From: Aquimarina pacifica
GTDB taxonomy: Bacteria; Bacteroidota; Bacteroidia; Flavobacteriales; Flavobacteriaceae
Length of the DNA stretch: 64,000 nt
NCBI RefSeq assembly: GCF_000520955.1
Contig: NZ_JACC01000009.1
Location: 112,431-176,430, forward strand
Direction of reading: 5' to 3'
Shown: in pieces, positions 26,648 to 36,698 of the stretch
How the letters are laid out: each line of letters opens with the position of its first letter
Numbering within the stretch: position 1 is the stretch's first letter
The notes under the pieces: model-generated
What the model was told of the DNA's origin: nothing
Seen by the model: the letters and a program-made list of their open reading frames with translations, nothing else
Databases searched by the model: none
Position numbers and translations under genes: made by a program

Positions 26648-27583
26648 TTATTTTTCATTTAGATATACCATCTCACTATAAGGAATAATGGTAGTATAAC
26701 CTTTATCTTTAAAATAAGACATATCTTCAGGAGATCCGGTTGCAAGTACAAAATCGCCACCCCAACCACCGAGACTTTTGAGACTATTATGATAATCTGG
26801 GAACAATCTGGATTTTACCGTAGGGGTTTTAATTATTTTAGAAATGATTTCTTCATGAGTATTTATTAAAATTTCAAAGGTTTCTAAATCCGTACATTCG
26901 ATCATTTTCTCTGTAATCTCATTCACCTTTTTTTCTGCGGTATCAAAATCTTTAATAGGCAATGACTGATAGTGTTTAATAGAGGCTTTACTATCCTGTT
27001 TTTGATTGAGATAGATAAAAAATAAATTTTCTTTGAATGGTGGGTCAAAGTCCGTTTCTGTAACAATAGGTTTTCCTAGGTTACGTTTGTAGACAATGGG
27101 TTTGTGATGTTTTGCACAAGCAATGTCGTATCCGCTGCCACCAAAACTTTTCTCTAATAATTCATAGGCATTTACATTTGCCCACTGCGCAATATTATTG
27201 ATTAATGTAGAAGAGGATCCGAGGCCCCATGCACTATTAAATTCTAATTTGGTTTCTATGTAATACCCTTTTTCTTCAGAAAGAAATTTGGGATTCAGTT
27301 GCTTTGCTGTATTTAGTATTTTTAGTAGTGTGTTGTGTATTTTATGGTCTGGATTTGCGTTTTCGGGAGTTTCAAAATGTATTTCTGTTTCGAACCAACA
27401 ATTACCAGAGTGATCCATACTTTTCCAGTGCAGTAATTTCGAATCTACTTCTTCAATTTCATTAACATATAACCATTGCCCTAATCTGGTAGGAATAGCC
27501 AAAGCGTTACTTCCGTCAAGGACTAGATACTCTCCCGTTAGTAGAAGTTTTCCGTGGCTGTAGAAAGATTGTTTTGTCTTCAT
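26648..27583 (-). CDS. GYDIA-family GHMP kinase
   Basis: A 311-residue small-molecule kinase of the galactokinase/homoserine/mevalonate/phosphomevalonate superfamily. It shows the N-terminal substrate part (SHGKLLLTGEYLVLDGSNALAIPT), the phosphate loop EFNSAWGLGSSSTLINNIAQWA, and the diagnostic GGSGYDIACAKH sequence that names the family. Its start codon overlaps the HMG-CoA reductase stop by 4 bases (ATGA), so the two are translationally coupled. This context strongly suggests a step of the mevalonate pathway (mevalonate or phosphomevalonate kinase); which one is not decided by the sequence. Confidence 0.9.
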   Translation of the reverse strand: MKTKQSFYSHGKLLLTGEYLVLDGSNALAIPTRLGQWLYVNEIEEVDSKLLHWKSMDHSGNCWFETEIHFETPENANPDHKIHNTLLKILNTAKQLNPKFLSEEKGYYIETKLEFNSAWGLGSSSTLINNIAQWANVNAYELLEKSFGGSGYDIACAKHHKPIVYKRNLGKPIVTETDFDPPFKENLFFIYLNQKQDSKASIKHYQSLPIKDFDTAEKKVNEITEKMIECTDLETFEILINTHEEIISKIIKTPTVKSRLFPDYHNSLKSLGGWGGDFVLATGSPEDMSYFKDKGYTTIIPYSEMVYLNEK

Positions 27584-28896
27584 GATCTTAATTTTTCAAT
27601 CTGCGTAACAACTTCGCTGTGGGTCACTGTATTGGTTTTGAAATAATTTACAAGGTGTTTTTTTTCAATTTCTGTGGCATCAAACTGATTAAGGATATTC
27701 ATTAGGTGCATTTTCATATGTCCTTGTTGAATTCCTGTGGTAATTAGAGAGTTTATCGCAGCAAAATTTTGAGCAAGACCTGCAACTGCTGTAATTTTCA
27801 TTAATTTTTTAGCATCTGGTTTTTCGAGAATTTGCAATGCTAACTTTACTAAGGGGTGTAGCGATGTTAACCCTCCTACGGTACCCATGGCTAATGGGAT
27901 TTTTATCGAAAAGGTAAATATGTCATTTTTAATTTCTGCATGCGTCAGACTAGTGTATTTTCCATTTCTTGATGCATATGCATGTGCTCCGGCCTCAATA
28001 GCTCTAAAATCATTTCCTGTAGCCAACACCACCGCATCAATACCGTTCATAATTCCTTTGTTATGAGTAGCAGCGCGATAAGGTTCGATTTCTGCAATGC
28101 GAATAGCACGTACAAACTTTTCTGCATACTCATAAGACGAAAGTTGTGGCGTATTAGGTAATTCAGATATGTTACATGAGACAGAGGCTTTTACCAAACA
28201 ATCAGGGACATAATTTGAGAGGATACTCATAATAATATCTATGTCTTTCTCCTGATCCGTAAAATCAGTATATTCTCTTGCTTCTACAAGCAGGGTTTTA
28301 GCAAATTGCTCAAGACAGGAATTTATAAAATTGGCTCCCATTGCATCTACCGTTTCAAAGGTACAATGCAGTTGGTAGTAATTGTCAAGTTCATCGGTTT
28401 TATTTCTGAGTTCTATGGCTACAATTCCACCACCACGTTTTTCCATATTATTAGTAATATGAGAAGCTGAACTGATTAGTTTAGCAGTACTAGCTGCGAC
28501 AAATGCTTGTAGTTTTTTTTGATCCCCAGTAAATGAAAAATGGACTTGTCCTACTTTTACAGTAGAGAGGACTTCTGCCTTAAAACCACCGCGATTTTGC
28601 CAAAATTTTGCAGCTTTACTTGCAGCAGCAACTACAGAGCTTTCTTCAATAGTCATTGGTAGTGTATAACGCTTACCATTAATCAAAAAATTGGGAGCAA
28701 TCGAAAAAGGCAAATAATAATTAGAGATTGTATTTTCGGTAAACTCATCATGGAGCTTTTGAAGTTTCTTGTCAGAATTCCAGTAGGTAGTTAATACATT
28801 AATGGCGTTTTGATCATTGTTAAAATGATGTTCTACAAGCCATTTGATTTTATCTGTTTTTGAGAGTTTAGAAAATCCTGAAACTAGAGGTGTCAT
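27580..28896 (-). CDS. mvaA: Hydroxymethylglutaryl-CoA reductase, class II
   Basis: A 438-residue class II (degradative-type) HMG-CoA reductase. It starts GFSKLSKTDKIKWLVEH, typical of the class, and has the conserved core motifs ENTISNYYLPFSIAPNFLINGK (catalytic Glu region), DAMGANFINSCLEQF, the Lys motif ATHNKGIMNGIDAVV and GTVGGLTSLHPLVKLAL. Although the class is often called degradative, in Flavobacteriia it works in the biosynthetic direction, making mevalonate for isoprenoids. Coupling to the GYDIA kinase supports that. The polyprenyl synthase at 13.3 kb would use the product. Confidence 0.95.
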   Translation of the reverse strand: MTPLVSGFSKLSKTDKIKWLVEHHFNNDQNAINVLTTYWNSDKKLQKLHDEFTENTISNYYLPFSIAPNFLINGKRYTLPMTIEESSVVAAASKAAKFWQNRGGFKAEVLSTVKVGQVHFSFTGDQKKLQAFVAASTAKLISSASHITNNMEKRGGGIVAIELRNKTDELDNYYQLHCTFETVDAMGANFINSCLEQFAKTLLVEAREYTDFTDQEKDIDIIMSILSNYVPDCLVKASVSCNISELPNTPQLSSYEYAEKFVRAIRIAEIEPYRAATHNKGIMNGIDAVVLATGNDFRAIEAGAHAYASRNGKYTSLTHAEIKNDIFTFSIKIPLAMGTVGGLTSLHPLVKLALQILEKPDAKKLMKITAVAGLAQNFAAINSLITTGIQQGHMKMHLMNILNQFDATEIEKKHLVNYFKTNTVTHSEVVTQIEKLRS

Positions 28897-29110
28897 TCTG
28901 TTATTTTGGTATTAGAGGTTTCAAATATACTATTCTGTTTTATTATACTTGGTTTATACATTAATTTCTATTTGCCATGTAAGGTTTTATTGAAGATATG
29001 TTAACGAGAAATGTATATGCACCCTTAAAATTATTGTATTTAACAACAAATGTTGTATTTTTCGAAGATTTTTTAGTATTCTTGGCGATTATGATTTTTA
29101 ACCATATGAT

Positions 29111-31282
29111 ATGAAAATTACAAAGATTCTTTTTCCTGTAGTATTATTTATTGCATTTAGTGTTGTTTCTCAAGACAAATCGTTTACTGTCGACGAAATT
29201 TGGGGAGGAGCTTTTTTAACCCAAGGCTTCGAATCGTTGCATTCTATGAATAATGGTACAGAATATTCAGTTCTGGAGCAAGATGGGATTTCTGGAGCAA
29301 CGAATATAGAGGTATACAGCTACGAGACAGGTGAAAAAACCAGAACATTACTAAGTACTTCTATGATTGATGAATTGTCTTCTTTTCAGGGATATGAATT
29401 TAGTGAAAACGAAAGCAGAATATTACTGTATGGTGAATTAGAACAAATATATCGTCGTTCTTACAAAGGGGTTTACTACTTATATGATGTTCCTTCAAAA
29501 GGTATTTTTAAAATTCATGATAAAAAAATTCAATCACCGATGCTGTCTCCAGATGGTAATAAGATCGTTTACATTTTAGAGAACAATATATATATGCTCA
29601 ATTTTGTAACAGGACAAGAGATTCAGTTAACAGATGATGGAAAGAAAAATGAAATTATCAACGGAATTACGGATTGGGTATATGAAGAAGAGTTTGCCGT
29701 TGTTAGAGCTTTTGATTGGAGCGCAGATAGTAATAAAGTTGCATTTTTACGTTTTGATGAGCGTGAAGTACCGGAGTTTTCGATGGATGTATACGGAAAT
29801 CAATTGTATCAACAACAAGAAGTGTTCAAATACCCTAAAGCAGGAGAAAAGAACGCTAAAGTATCTTTGTTTATAGCAGATATTACAACAATGACATCTG
29901 ATGAGGTGCGTTTAGGGGATTACAAGGATTTTTATATTCCTAGAATTAAATGGACAGCAAACCCTGATATGTTAAGTGTTCAGGTGTTAAATAGGCATCA
30001 AAATAATTTGGATTTAATTTTTGTAGACGCCAAGACAAAAACACCTAAAGTAGTACTCAATGAGCAGGATGAAGCGTATGTTGATATTACTGATAACCTT
30101 ACTTTTTTAGAGGATAATAGTTTTATCTGGACAAGCGAGAAAGATGGTTTTAATCACATTTACCATTATAAACAAACAGGAGAGTTGATTAATCAGGTTA
30201 CACAAGGGTCTTGGGAAGTCACTGATTATTATGGTTATGATAAAAAGAATAAAAAAATATTTTATCAGAGTGTCGAGAAATCCAATATTAACCGAGATAT
30301 TTTTTCTATAGGCCTTAATGGAAAAGAAAAAAAGCAATTGAGCACAAAAGAAGGTACAAATGAAGCTGAATTTAGTGCTGATTTTGGACTCTATATTAAT
30401 TACTTTTCTAATACAAGTACTCCTTATGAATATAGTCTTCATTCTAGCAAAACAGGAGAAGTAGTAAGAGCTATTAAAGACAATAAAACATTATTAGATG
30501 CATTATCAAAATATAATGTAAGGCCAAAAGAATTTTCTACTATTGATATTAACGGAGAAACTCTTAATGCATGGATGATTAAACCTAAAGACTTCGATCC
30601 TAAGAAAAAGTACCCATTATTAATGTATCAATATTCAGGTCCAGGGTCCCAGATGGTAAGCAACTCATGGTATTCTTCAAATGACTACTGGTATATGATG
30701 TTAGCGCAACAAGGATACATAGTAGCTTGTGTTGATGGAAAAGGAACTGGTTTTAAAGGTTCAAAATTTAAAAAAGCAACGCAAAATGATTTAGGAAACC
30801 TAGAGGTGCAGGATCAGATAGCAGCGGCAACGTATTTTGGGGCATTAGAATTTGTTGATGCTTCACGAATTGGTATTTGGGGATGGAGCTATGGTGGTTT
30901 TATGTCTAGCAACTGTTTGTTTAAGGCTCCGGATACTTTCAAAATGGCTATTGCCGTAGCACCTGTTACCAGTTGGAGGTTTTATGATACTATTTATACA
31001 GAACGTTATCTCAAGACACCACAAGAGAATGCAAAAGGATATGATGATAACTCACCAATTAATTTTGTAAAAGGGTTGAAAGGAAAATATTTACTAATAC
31101 ATGGTAGTGCTGATGATAATGTGCATGTACAAAATACGATGCGATTGGTCGAGGCGCTTGTACAGGCAAACAAGGATTTTGATTGGGCTATCTATCCTGA
31201 TAAAAACCATGGAATATATGGTGGTAATACAAGACTTCATTTGTATAATAAGATGACGAACTTCATCAAAAATAATTTATAA
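29111..31282 (+). CDS. Dipeptidyl-peptidase IV-like S9 family serine peptidase
   Basis: A 723-residue exported peptidase that removes N-terminal dipeptides, usually Xaa-Pro or Xaa-Ala. A signal peptide ends at about residue 20 (VVLFIAFSVVSQD). Residues 50-460 form the beta-propeller, containing the double-Glu helix near YEEEFAVVRAFDWS that binds the substrate N-terminus. The C-terminal alpha/beta hydrolase has the nucleophile GWSYGG (Ser593), Asp in GSADDNVH (Asp668) and His in DKNHGI (His700), so the triad is complete. Two peptide transporters follow directly, 39 bases after the stop, which fits a pathway where peptides are cut outside the cytoplasm and imported. Confidence 0.95.
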   Translation: MKITKILFPVVLFIAFSVVSQDKSFTVDEIWGGAFLTQGFESLHSMNNGTEYSVLEQDGISGATNIEVYSYETGEKTRTLLSTSMIDELSSFQGYEFSENESRILLYGELEQIYRRSYKGVYYLYDVPSKGIFKIHDKKIQSPMLSPDGNKIVYILENNIYMLNFVTGQEIQLTDDGKKNEIINGITDWVYEEEFAVVRAFDWSADSNKVAFLRFDEREVPEFSMDVYGNQLYQQQEVFKYPKAGEKNAKVSLFIADITTMTSDEVRLGDYKDFYIPRIKWTANPDMLSVQVLNRHQNNLDLIFVDAKTKTPKVVLNEQDEAYVDITDNLTFLEDNSFIWTSEKDGFNHIYHYKQTGELINQVTQGSWEVTDYYGYDKKNKKIFYQSVEKSNINRDIFSIGLNGKEKKQLSTKEGTNEAEFSADFGLYINYFSNTSTPYEYSLHSSKTGEVVRAIKDNKTLLDALSKYNVRPKEFSTIDINGETLNAWMIKPKDFDPKKKYPLLMYQYSGPGSQMVSNSWYSSNDYWYMMLAQQGYIVACVDGKGTGFKGSKFKKATQNDLGNLEVQDQIAAATYFGALEFVDASRIGIWGWSYGGFMSSNCLFKAPDTFKMAIAVAPVTSWRFYDTIYTERYLKTPQENAKGYDDNSPINFVKGLKGKYLLIHGSADDNVHVQNTMRLVEALVQANKDFDWAIYPDKNHGIYGGNTRLHLYNKMTNFIKNNL

Positions 31283-31321
31283 ATAATAACTCAACTTTTT
31301 TAATAACTTAATTTTTATTTT

Positions 31322-32707
31322 ATGTCTTCAATTTCACAACCTCATCAAAAAGAGCTTTTCGGGCATCCTATCGGGCTGTATGTCTTATTTATGACCGAAA
31401 TGTGGGAGCGTTTTTCCTATTATGGTATGAGAGCTCTTTTTGTTCTATATCTTACCACAAAAACTGTGGATGAAAACCCTGGTTTAGGTTGGACATCTGG
31501 AGAGGCTTTAGCACTTTATGGATGGTATACCATGTTAGTGTATGTGGCATCAATTCCTGGTGGGTGGATAGCAGATAAGCTATTAGGACAGAAGAAATCC
31601 GTTTTAATAGGGGGGATTCTTTTAGTTGTGGGGCACAGTGTTCTGGCGATTGAGGAAATGTGGGCATGGTACTCAGGTCTGGGACTGATTATTGCAGGTG
31701 TAGGAATGCTAAAACCAAATATTTCTACTATGGTAGGAGGTTTGTATAAACAAGGAGATATTCGCAGAGATAAGGGGTTTACTATCTTTTATATTGGGAT
31801 TAACCTAGGTGCTTTTTTATCTAGTTTAATTGTTGGATATGTGGGAGAAGTTCATGGATGGCATTACGGTTTTGGTTTAGCAGGTATTGGTATGGCATTT
31901 GGTCTGGTACAATACCTTTTAGGGCAAAAATACCTTGTACATGTAGGTAATTTTTTGGGTACTTCTGAAAAAGTAGAAGATAAAGAAGCAATGAAAAAGC
32001 CCTTGACTAAAATTGAAAAAGATAGAATAGTAGTATTACTAATTTCTTTTCTATTGGTGATCGTTTTTTGGGGAGCTTTTGAGCAAGCAGGAGGATTAAT
32101 GAATATCTATGCGAATGAAAAAACAAATAGGATGTTGATGGGATTTGAGGTTCCTGCATCTTGGTTTCAATCTCTAAATGCGATGTTCATTATTTTTCTG
32201 GGAACTACCGTTGCTTTATACTGGGCAAAACGAAAATTAAAAGGAAAAGTATCTAGTTCCTTGTTTAAGATGATAGTGGGGCTCATAATTATGGGAACAG
32301 GTTTCTTTTTTATGACAGCAGCCTCTGCAGAATTTACAGCTAATGGTTCTTCTGCTATGTATTGGTTAGTTTTGGCGTATCTTTTTCATACTATAGGAGA
32401 ACTTTGTATATCTCCTGTTGCTTTATCTTTTATTACAAAATTAGCTCCAGTAAAATATGGAGCATTGATGATGGGAGTTTATTTTGCTATGACTGGTTTC
32501 GGTAATAAATTGGCAGGGTTGCTGGGAGAGTCTGCAGAGAATCTTGGTGAATTTACAATATTTACAGGAATAGCGGTTTTTTGCGTTGTTTTTGGTCTAA
32601 TAGTTATGGTTTTTAGAAAAAAACTAGAAATACTTACACATGGTGTAGAGGATAAAGAAGGAACTTCGCAAGAAGAGGCAGAGGGATTTGAATTGGCAGA
32701 TAACTAA
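31322..32707 (+). CDS. POT-family proton-dependent peptide transporter, copy 1
   Basis: A 461-residue major-facilitator protein that imports di- and tripeptides with protons. The POT signature TEMWERFSYYGMRALFVLYL lies in the first membrane helix, with the ExxER proton-coupling motif. GRDKGFTIFYIGINLGAFLSSLIVGYVGE-like sequence (DKGFTIFYIGINLGAF) gives the second POT motif, and WGAFEQAGGLMNIYA the third. About 12 membrane segments are expected. It is followed after 8 bases by a second, related transporter, pointing to a tandem duplication. Confidence 0.94.
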   Translation: MSSISQPHQKELFGHPIGLYVLFMTEMWERFSYYGMRALFVLYLTTKTVDENPGLGWTSGEALALYGWYTMLVYVASIPGGWIADKLLGQKKSVLIGGILLVVGHSVLAIEEMWAWYSGLGLIIAGVGMLKPNISTMVGGLYKQGDIRRDKGFTIFYIGINLGAFLSSLIVGYVGEVHGWHYGFGLAGIGMAFGLVQYLLGQKYLVHVGNFLGTSEKVEDKEAMKKPLTKIEKDRIVVLLISFLLVIVFWGAFEQAGGLMNIYANEKTNRMLMGFEVPASWFQSLNAMFIIFLGTTVALYWAKRKLKGKVSSSLFKMIVGLIIMGTGFFFMTAASAEFTANGSSAMYWLVLAYLFHTIGELCISPVALSFITKLAPVKYGALMMGVYFAMTGFGNKLAGLLGESAENLGEFTIFTGIAVFCVVFGLIVMVFRKKLEILTHGVEDKEGTSQEEAEGFELADN

Positions 32708-32715
32708 GATTTAGT

Positions 32716-34281
32716 ATGACTGCACAAAACGATTCTAAAGTATTTAGTTTATTAGGTCATAAGCCTTCCTTATTTGTACTTTTCTTTACCGAAATGTGGG
32801 AGCGTTTCTCGTATTATGGTATGCGAGCTCTGTTTGTACTCTTTTTAACATCCGAAATAGTTAATGGCGGATGGGCATGGAGTAACGAAGATGCCTTAAA
32901 ACTTTACGGATGGTATACTGGATTAGTGTACCTCACACCAATTCTAGGTGGGTTTATTGCTGATAAATTTATGGGCTACAGAAAAGCAGTGGCCTTGGGA
33001 GCTCTTTTTATGACACTGGGGCATGCAGCAATGGCTCTAGAGACTCCTGTGTTTTTATATGCGGGCCTTGCGTGTCTTATCATAGGTAATGGCTTGTTTA
33101 AGCCAAACTTAACCTCTATAGTAAGCGGACTTTATGACGCACATGAAGAAAAGAAAGACGGTGCGTATACCATATACTATATGGGAGTAAATGCAGGTGC
33201 TTTTTTAGGAATTATGTTATGTGGATACATAGGAGAAAAGGTAAGTTGGAGCTATGGATTTGGACTTGCAGGAATATTTATGTTCTTAGGAATGCTGCAA
33301 TTTTGGTTTGGGCGAAGTATTTTTGAGAGTGTAGGCTTAGTACCTAAAGAGAAACTAGCATTAGATGATATAGATGATGAATTAGAAGATCATGCAGAAG
33401 AAGTTGTTGATCAGATTAAGGTGAGCTCTAAAGTAACCAAAGATCGATATATTGTTGTAGGGATACTGGCATTTTTTACCGTCTTTTTTTGGGCAGCTTT
33501 TGAGCAGGCAGGAGGATCTATGACTATTTTTGCAAATAAGTATACGAATCGTATTCTGACAGGCGATAGTGCCCTAATTTTTAAGATTGTAGATACGGCC
33601 ATTACCTTAATACCTTTGCTTATTATTACATGGGTACTTTATAAGTTGTTCATTCAGACATTCAAAAAGATTTCATTATCAAATAGTATTTTGGGATGTA
33701 GTTTTGTAATCATATGGATTATTGTATTATGGAAATTAAATCGGGAGTTTGCTGCAGATACTACAGAAGTTCCGGCTTCATGGTTTGGGATTTTGAATTC
33801 TTTATTTATCATTTCTTTTGCTCCTATGTTTTCAAAACTATGGGAAAGTAAATACAATCCATCAGCAGCTGTAAAATTTGGTTTAGGGCTAATACTTCTG
33901 GGTTTTGGTTTTGCTTTATTAGCATTTGGTTCGATTGCTATTCCGCAGGGAGCAGAGACAGCAAGTGTAAGTATGATGTGGTTGATTCTGGCCTATTTAT
34001 TTCATACATTAGGTGAATTATTTTTATCACCTGTTGGATTATCATACGTTAGTAAGCTAGTTCCTGCAAAATTAATAGGGGTTATGTTTGGTGTATGGTA
34101 CCTCGCTATTTTTCTAGGTAATTGGTCTGCAGGTCAATTAGGAGGAATGATTGATCAAATTACAGCTAATTATTCATTAACGACTTTCTTTTTAATTTTT
34201 ACTGTTGTGCCAATAGGCGCTGGTGGGCTTATGATAGCGCTTAATCCATTGCTAAAGAAGTTGATGCATGGAGTGCGATAA
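32716..34281 (+). CDS. POT-family proton-dependent peptide transporter, copy 2
   Basis: A 521-residue paralog of the preceding transporter. It shares TEMWERFSYYGMRALFVLFL, KDGAYTIYYMGVNAGAFLGIMLCGYIGEK and WAAFEQAGGSMTIFA. It differs by a longer cytosolic segment near residues 215-240 (LDDIDDELEDHAEEVVDQIKVSSKVTKDR) and by additional residues between the middle helices (about 280-345, with extra hydrophobic segments), which accounts for the 60 extra residues. The two copies probably differ in substrate range. Both appear to be part of one transcript with the DPP IV-like gene. Confidence 0.94.
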   Translation: MTAQNDSKVFSLLGHKPSLFVLFFTEMWERFSYYGMRALFVLFLTSEIVNGGWAWSNEDALKLYGWYTGLVYLTPILGGFIADKFMGYRKAVALGALFMTLGHAAMALETPVFLYAGLACLIIGNGLFKPNLTSIVSGLYDAHEEKKDGAYTIYYMGVNAGAFLGIMLCGYIGEKVSWSYGFGLAGIFMFLGMLQFWFGRSIFESVGLVPKEKLALDDIDDELEDHAEEVVDQIKVSSKVTKDRYIVVGILAFFTVFFWAAFEQAGGSMTIFANKYTNRILTGDSALIFKIVDTAITLIPLLIITWVLYKLFIQTFKKISLSNSILGCSFVIIWIIVLWKLNREFAADTTEVPASWFGILNSLFIISFAPMFSKLWESKYNPSAAVKFGLGLILLGFGFALLAFGSIAIPQGAETASVSMMWLILAYLFHTLGELFLSPVGLSYVSKLVPAKLIGVMFGVWYLAIFLGNWSAGQLGGMIDQITANYSLTTFFLIFTVVPIGAGGLMIALNPLLKKLMHGVR

Positions 34282-34389
34282 TGAATACTAAACTTTTTTG
34301 TGTAAATTTGTGTTGCTACCCAACTCTAATTGAATTCCTTCCTGTAAGAGGAATGGTTTTTGTTCTTAGCAACTATAAACAACTATAAA

Positions 34390-34929
34390 ATGAAAAACCT
34401 ACTTTATGTTCCAGTATTTTTACTGTGCTTTTTTGTTCAGGCGCAAGAAATAAACTGGATGTCGATGAATGATGCATTAGCCGCGCAAAAAACTAACCCC
34501 AAAAAAATATTTATGGATGTCTATACCAATTGGTGCGGGCCTTGTAAACTTTTGGATAAAAATACGTTTCATAATGCAGATGTAGTATCCTATGTAAATA
34601 AAAACTATTATGCTGTAAAATTTAATGCAGAAGGGACAGAGGAAGTACATTATAAAGATTTTACATATACAAATCCGAATTATAATCCTGCCCGAAAAGG
34701 TCGCAATAGCCAACACTTTTTTGCAAATGCATTAAAAGTATCTGGATACCCTAGTATGGTGTTTTTTGATGAAAAGGGAGAGCTAATTGCCCCAGTAGTT
34801 GGGTATAAAACTCCTAAGCAATTAGAAATATATCTGAAAATGATACATAATAATGATTATAAAACCTTAACGAGTACTGATGCTTGGCAGGCATACGAAA
34901 AATCTTTCGTGAGTACATTTGCGAATTGA
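34390..34929 (+). CDS. Exported thioredoxin-like protein
   Basis: A 179-residue thioredoxin-fold protein with a cleavable signal peptide (MKNLLYVPVFLLCFFVQAQE). The redox centre is VYTNWCGPCKLLDKNTF, WCGPC, and the cis-Pro loop is SGYPSMVFFD. An insertion between the first helix and the sheet (HYKDFTYTNPNYNPARKGRNSQHFF) sets it in the Thioredoxin_7/DUF255-like group rather than with TrxA. An in-frame ATG 30 bases upstream is rejected because it would precede the signal peptide with ten unlikely residues. It could repair or reduce disulfides in the periplasm. It ends in a strong terminator. Confidence 0.88.
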   Translation: MKNLLYVPVFLLCFFVQAQEINWMSMNDALAAQKTNPKKIFMDVYTNWCGPCKLLDKNTFHNADVVSYVNKNYYAVKFNAEGTEEVHYKDFTYTNPNYNPARKGRNSQHFFANALKVSGYPSMVFFDEKGELIAPVVGYKTPKQLEIYLKMIHNNDYKTLTSTDAWQAYEKSFVSTFAN

Positions 34930-34949
34930 TGATAAGGTCTTATACTGGA

Positions 34950-34995
34950 TATCATAAAAAAGCATGACTACTACTAGTCATGCTTTTTTATGATA
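34950..34995. terminator. Strong hairpin terminator after the thioredoxin-like gene
   Basis: A 21-base perfect stem (34950-34970 with 34975-34995) with a 4-base loop. The core agcatgacta carries an A6 run on the 5' side and T6 on the 3' side, so it can terminate in both directions. Confidence 0.9.
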
Positions 34996-35411
34996 ACGAA
35001 TCCAAAGTTTTTTTGGGACTTTAGATTCGCATAATATAGAGAAGCTCGTTTAGTGAAGAAAGGCGTTTTATTCCTTTTTTAGAGGGATTGCTGCTTACGT
35101 ATAATAAATAAGTGAGGTGAGATGCCACTATATTAATCGGTATGGTATTTGAAATAGATTTTTCAATACAAAAAATAGATTTGAAAATCAGAAAATTTAT
35201 GTTTGTAGATCAATTTTGTATTATTGATTTTACAATAGAAATGGTATTACTACAATTAATTGCTTAAGTTTGCGTTAAACTGATTAATAAACTCGATGTA
35301 ATACCCAAATCACTTTCAAAAAATAAAAGCATGTAACAAGTAGAATAACTCAAATTTCTTGTTTAGTCGATCTCTTTTTGTGCTGGTTTGTTTTTTGAAA
35401 ATGCCATATTT
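34996..35411. other. Non-coding gap with a second hairpin
   Basis: About 415 bases without a supportable gene. A second hairpin with one mismatch (34997-35008 with 35018-35029) lies just after the terminator. Further on the stretch is AT-rich and presumably holds the promoter of the serine hydrolase gene, but no box of the usual consensus stood out. Confidence 0.5.
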
Positions 35412-36695
35412 ATGAAGAAAATATATCTCATAGCTACCCTAACTATGTTAATTGTTATTTTGCTTTTTTCTTTTGAAGCAAGAGAACAATATAGTCTGAG
35501 ACATACTTCGTCACCTATTGTTACTGAACCATTAGAAATTTCACCTGACTTTTATTTTTCTGTGTCAAATAAAAAACATTTGACGGCAGCATTACAACGA
35601 TATTTTAATCAAGCAATTGATAATGGTGATATTGTAGGTGCTTCTGTTGCTATTGTAAAATGTGATTCCGTTTTATATGCCGGAGGTTATGGACATAGAA
35701 GTAGTGTTACTAAAGAAAAGATTAATGAAGAAACTATTTTTAGAATAGGTTCGGCCTCAAAAGGATTTGCAGGTGTTTTGGCAGGGATTCATGTAGAGGA
35801 AGGGCTCATAGATTGGGGAGATAAGGTGATGTCGTATATGCCTGATTTTGAACTTCCGAATAAACAACAGACAGAAAACATTACCATATCGCATATATTG
35901 TCTCATACTACAGGGTTACCGTATCACAGTTTTACGAATCTCGTTGAAGACGGAATATCAATTAATGAAATAGCTAGTAGCTTTAAGGAGGTAGATCCTA
36001 TAGGAAAACCAGGTGCTATTTATAGTTATCAAAATGCAATTTTTGCCTTAAGCGGAGCAATCGTTGAGCAAGTTACAGGAACCTCGCTTAGAGAAGTAAT
36101 GCAAAAAAAGATTTTTGATCCGTTGGCAATGTCTTCTGCTTCTACAAGTTATGAAGCACTTGAGTTGTCTGATAATGTAGCGCAACCACATAAAAAATAT
36201 ATAAATGGATGGCAGCCGATACCTATAAATAATAAATATTATACGAATGCCATTGCTGCAGGAGGGGTAAATGCCAGTGCTGTTGATATGTCTAAGTGGA
36301 TGAAGTTTCTGTTAGGTAATAATCCAGAGGTGCTAATGCCTACCAGTATGCAAGAAGTGTTTACTCCAAAAATTGAAGTGGGCGGAAGGAGTAAGTACTA
36401 CCAAAAATGGCCTAACTATATATCGTCATCGTACGGGTATGGATGGCGTATACATACATTTGTAAATGAAGGCTCGCAAAAACCAGCAACCATAATTCAC
36501 CATGGTGGTAGCGTTAACGATTATAGAACCGAGATAGCTATATATCCTGAAGAAGATTTAGGGATCTGCGTACTCTTTAACAGTCAAAATAAGTTGGCTA
36601 GAACCTGTGTGCCTGATCTCCATAAAATTATTCAGGAAATAATGAATACTTCTTCGTATGACGAAGTATTAAAAGAGTCTTTGAGTGTTCTATAG
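35412..36695 (+). CDS. Beta-lactamase-family (class C-like) serine hydrolase
   Basis: A 427-residue exported serine hydrolase of the penicillin-binding/beta-lactamase fold (Pfam Beta-lactamase). The N-terminus MKKIYLIATLTMLIVILLFSF is a signal or anchor; an ATG 24 bases upstream was rejected because it adds non-signal residues. The catalytic SxxK is in FRIGSASKGFAG (Ser, Lys), the YxN in IYSYQNAIFALSG, and the third motif is HHGGSVNDYR, with HGG in place of KTG, as in many esterase-like members. It could be an esterase, D-Ala-D-Ala carboxypeptidase or aminopeptidase; true beta-lactamase activity is unlikely from this motif pattern alone. It is monocistronic. Confidence 0.9.
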   Translation: MKKIYLIATLTMLIVILLFSFEAREQYSLRHTSSPIVTEPLEISPDFYFSVSNKKHLTAALQRYFNQAIDNGDIVGASVAIVKCDSVLYAGGYGHRSSVTKEKINEETIFRIGSASKGFAGVLAGIHVEEGLIDWGDKVMSYMPDFELPNKQQTENITISHILSHTTGLPYHSFTNLVEDGISINEIASSFKEVDPIGKPGAIYSYQNAIFALSGAIVEQVTGTSLREVMQKKIFDPLAMSSASTSYEALELSDNVAQPHKKYINGWQPIPINNKYYTNAIAAGGVNASAVDMSKWMKFLLGNNPEVLMPTSMQEVFTPKIEVGGRSKYYQKWPNYISSSYGYGWRIHTFVNEGSQKPATIIHHGGSVNDYRTEIAIYPEEDLGICVLFNSQNKLARTCVPDLHKIIQEIMNTSSYDEVLKESLSVL

Positions 36696-36698
36696 ATT

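Noticed and set aside
35412..36695. Antibiotic-resistance beta-lactamase
   Set aside because: The third motif is HGG rather than KTG and the protein resembles esterase-like members; resistance cannot be claimed.
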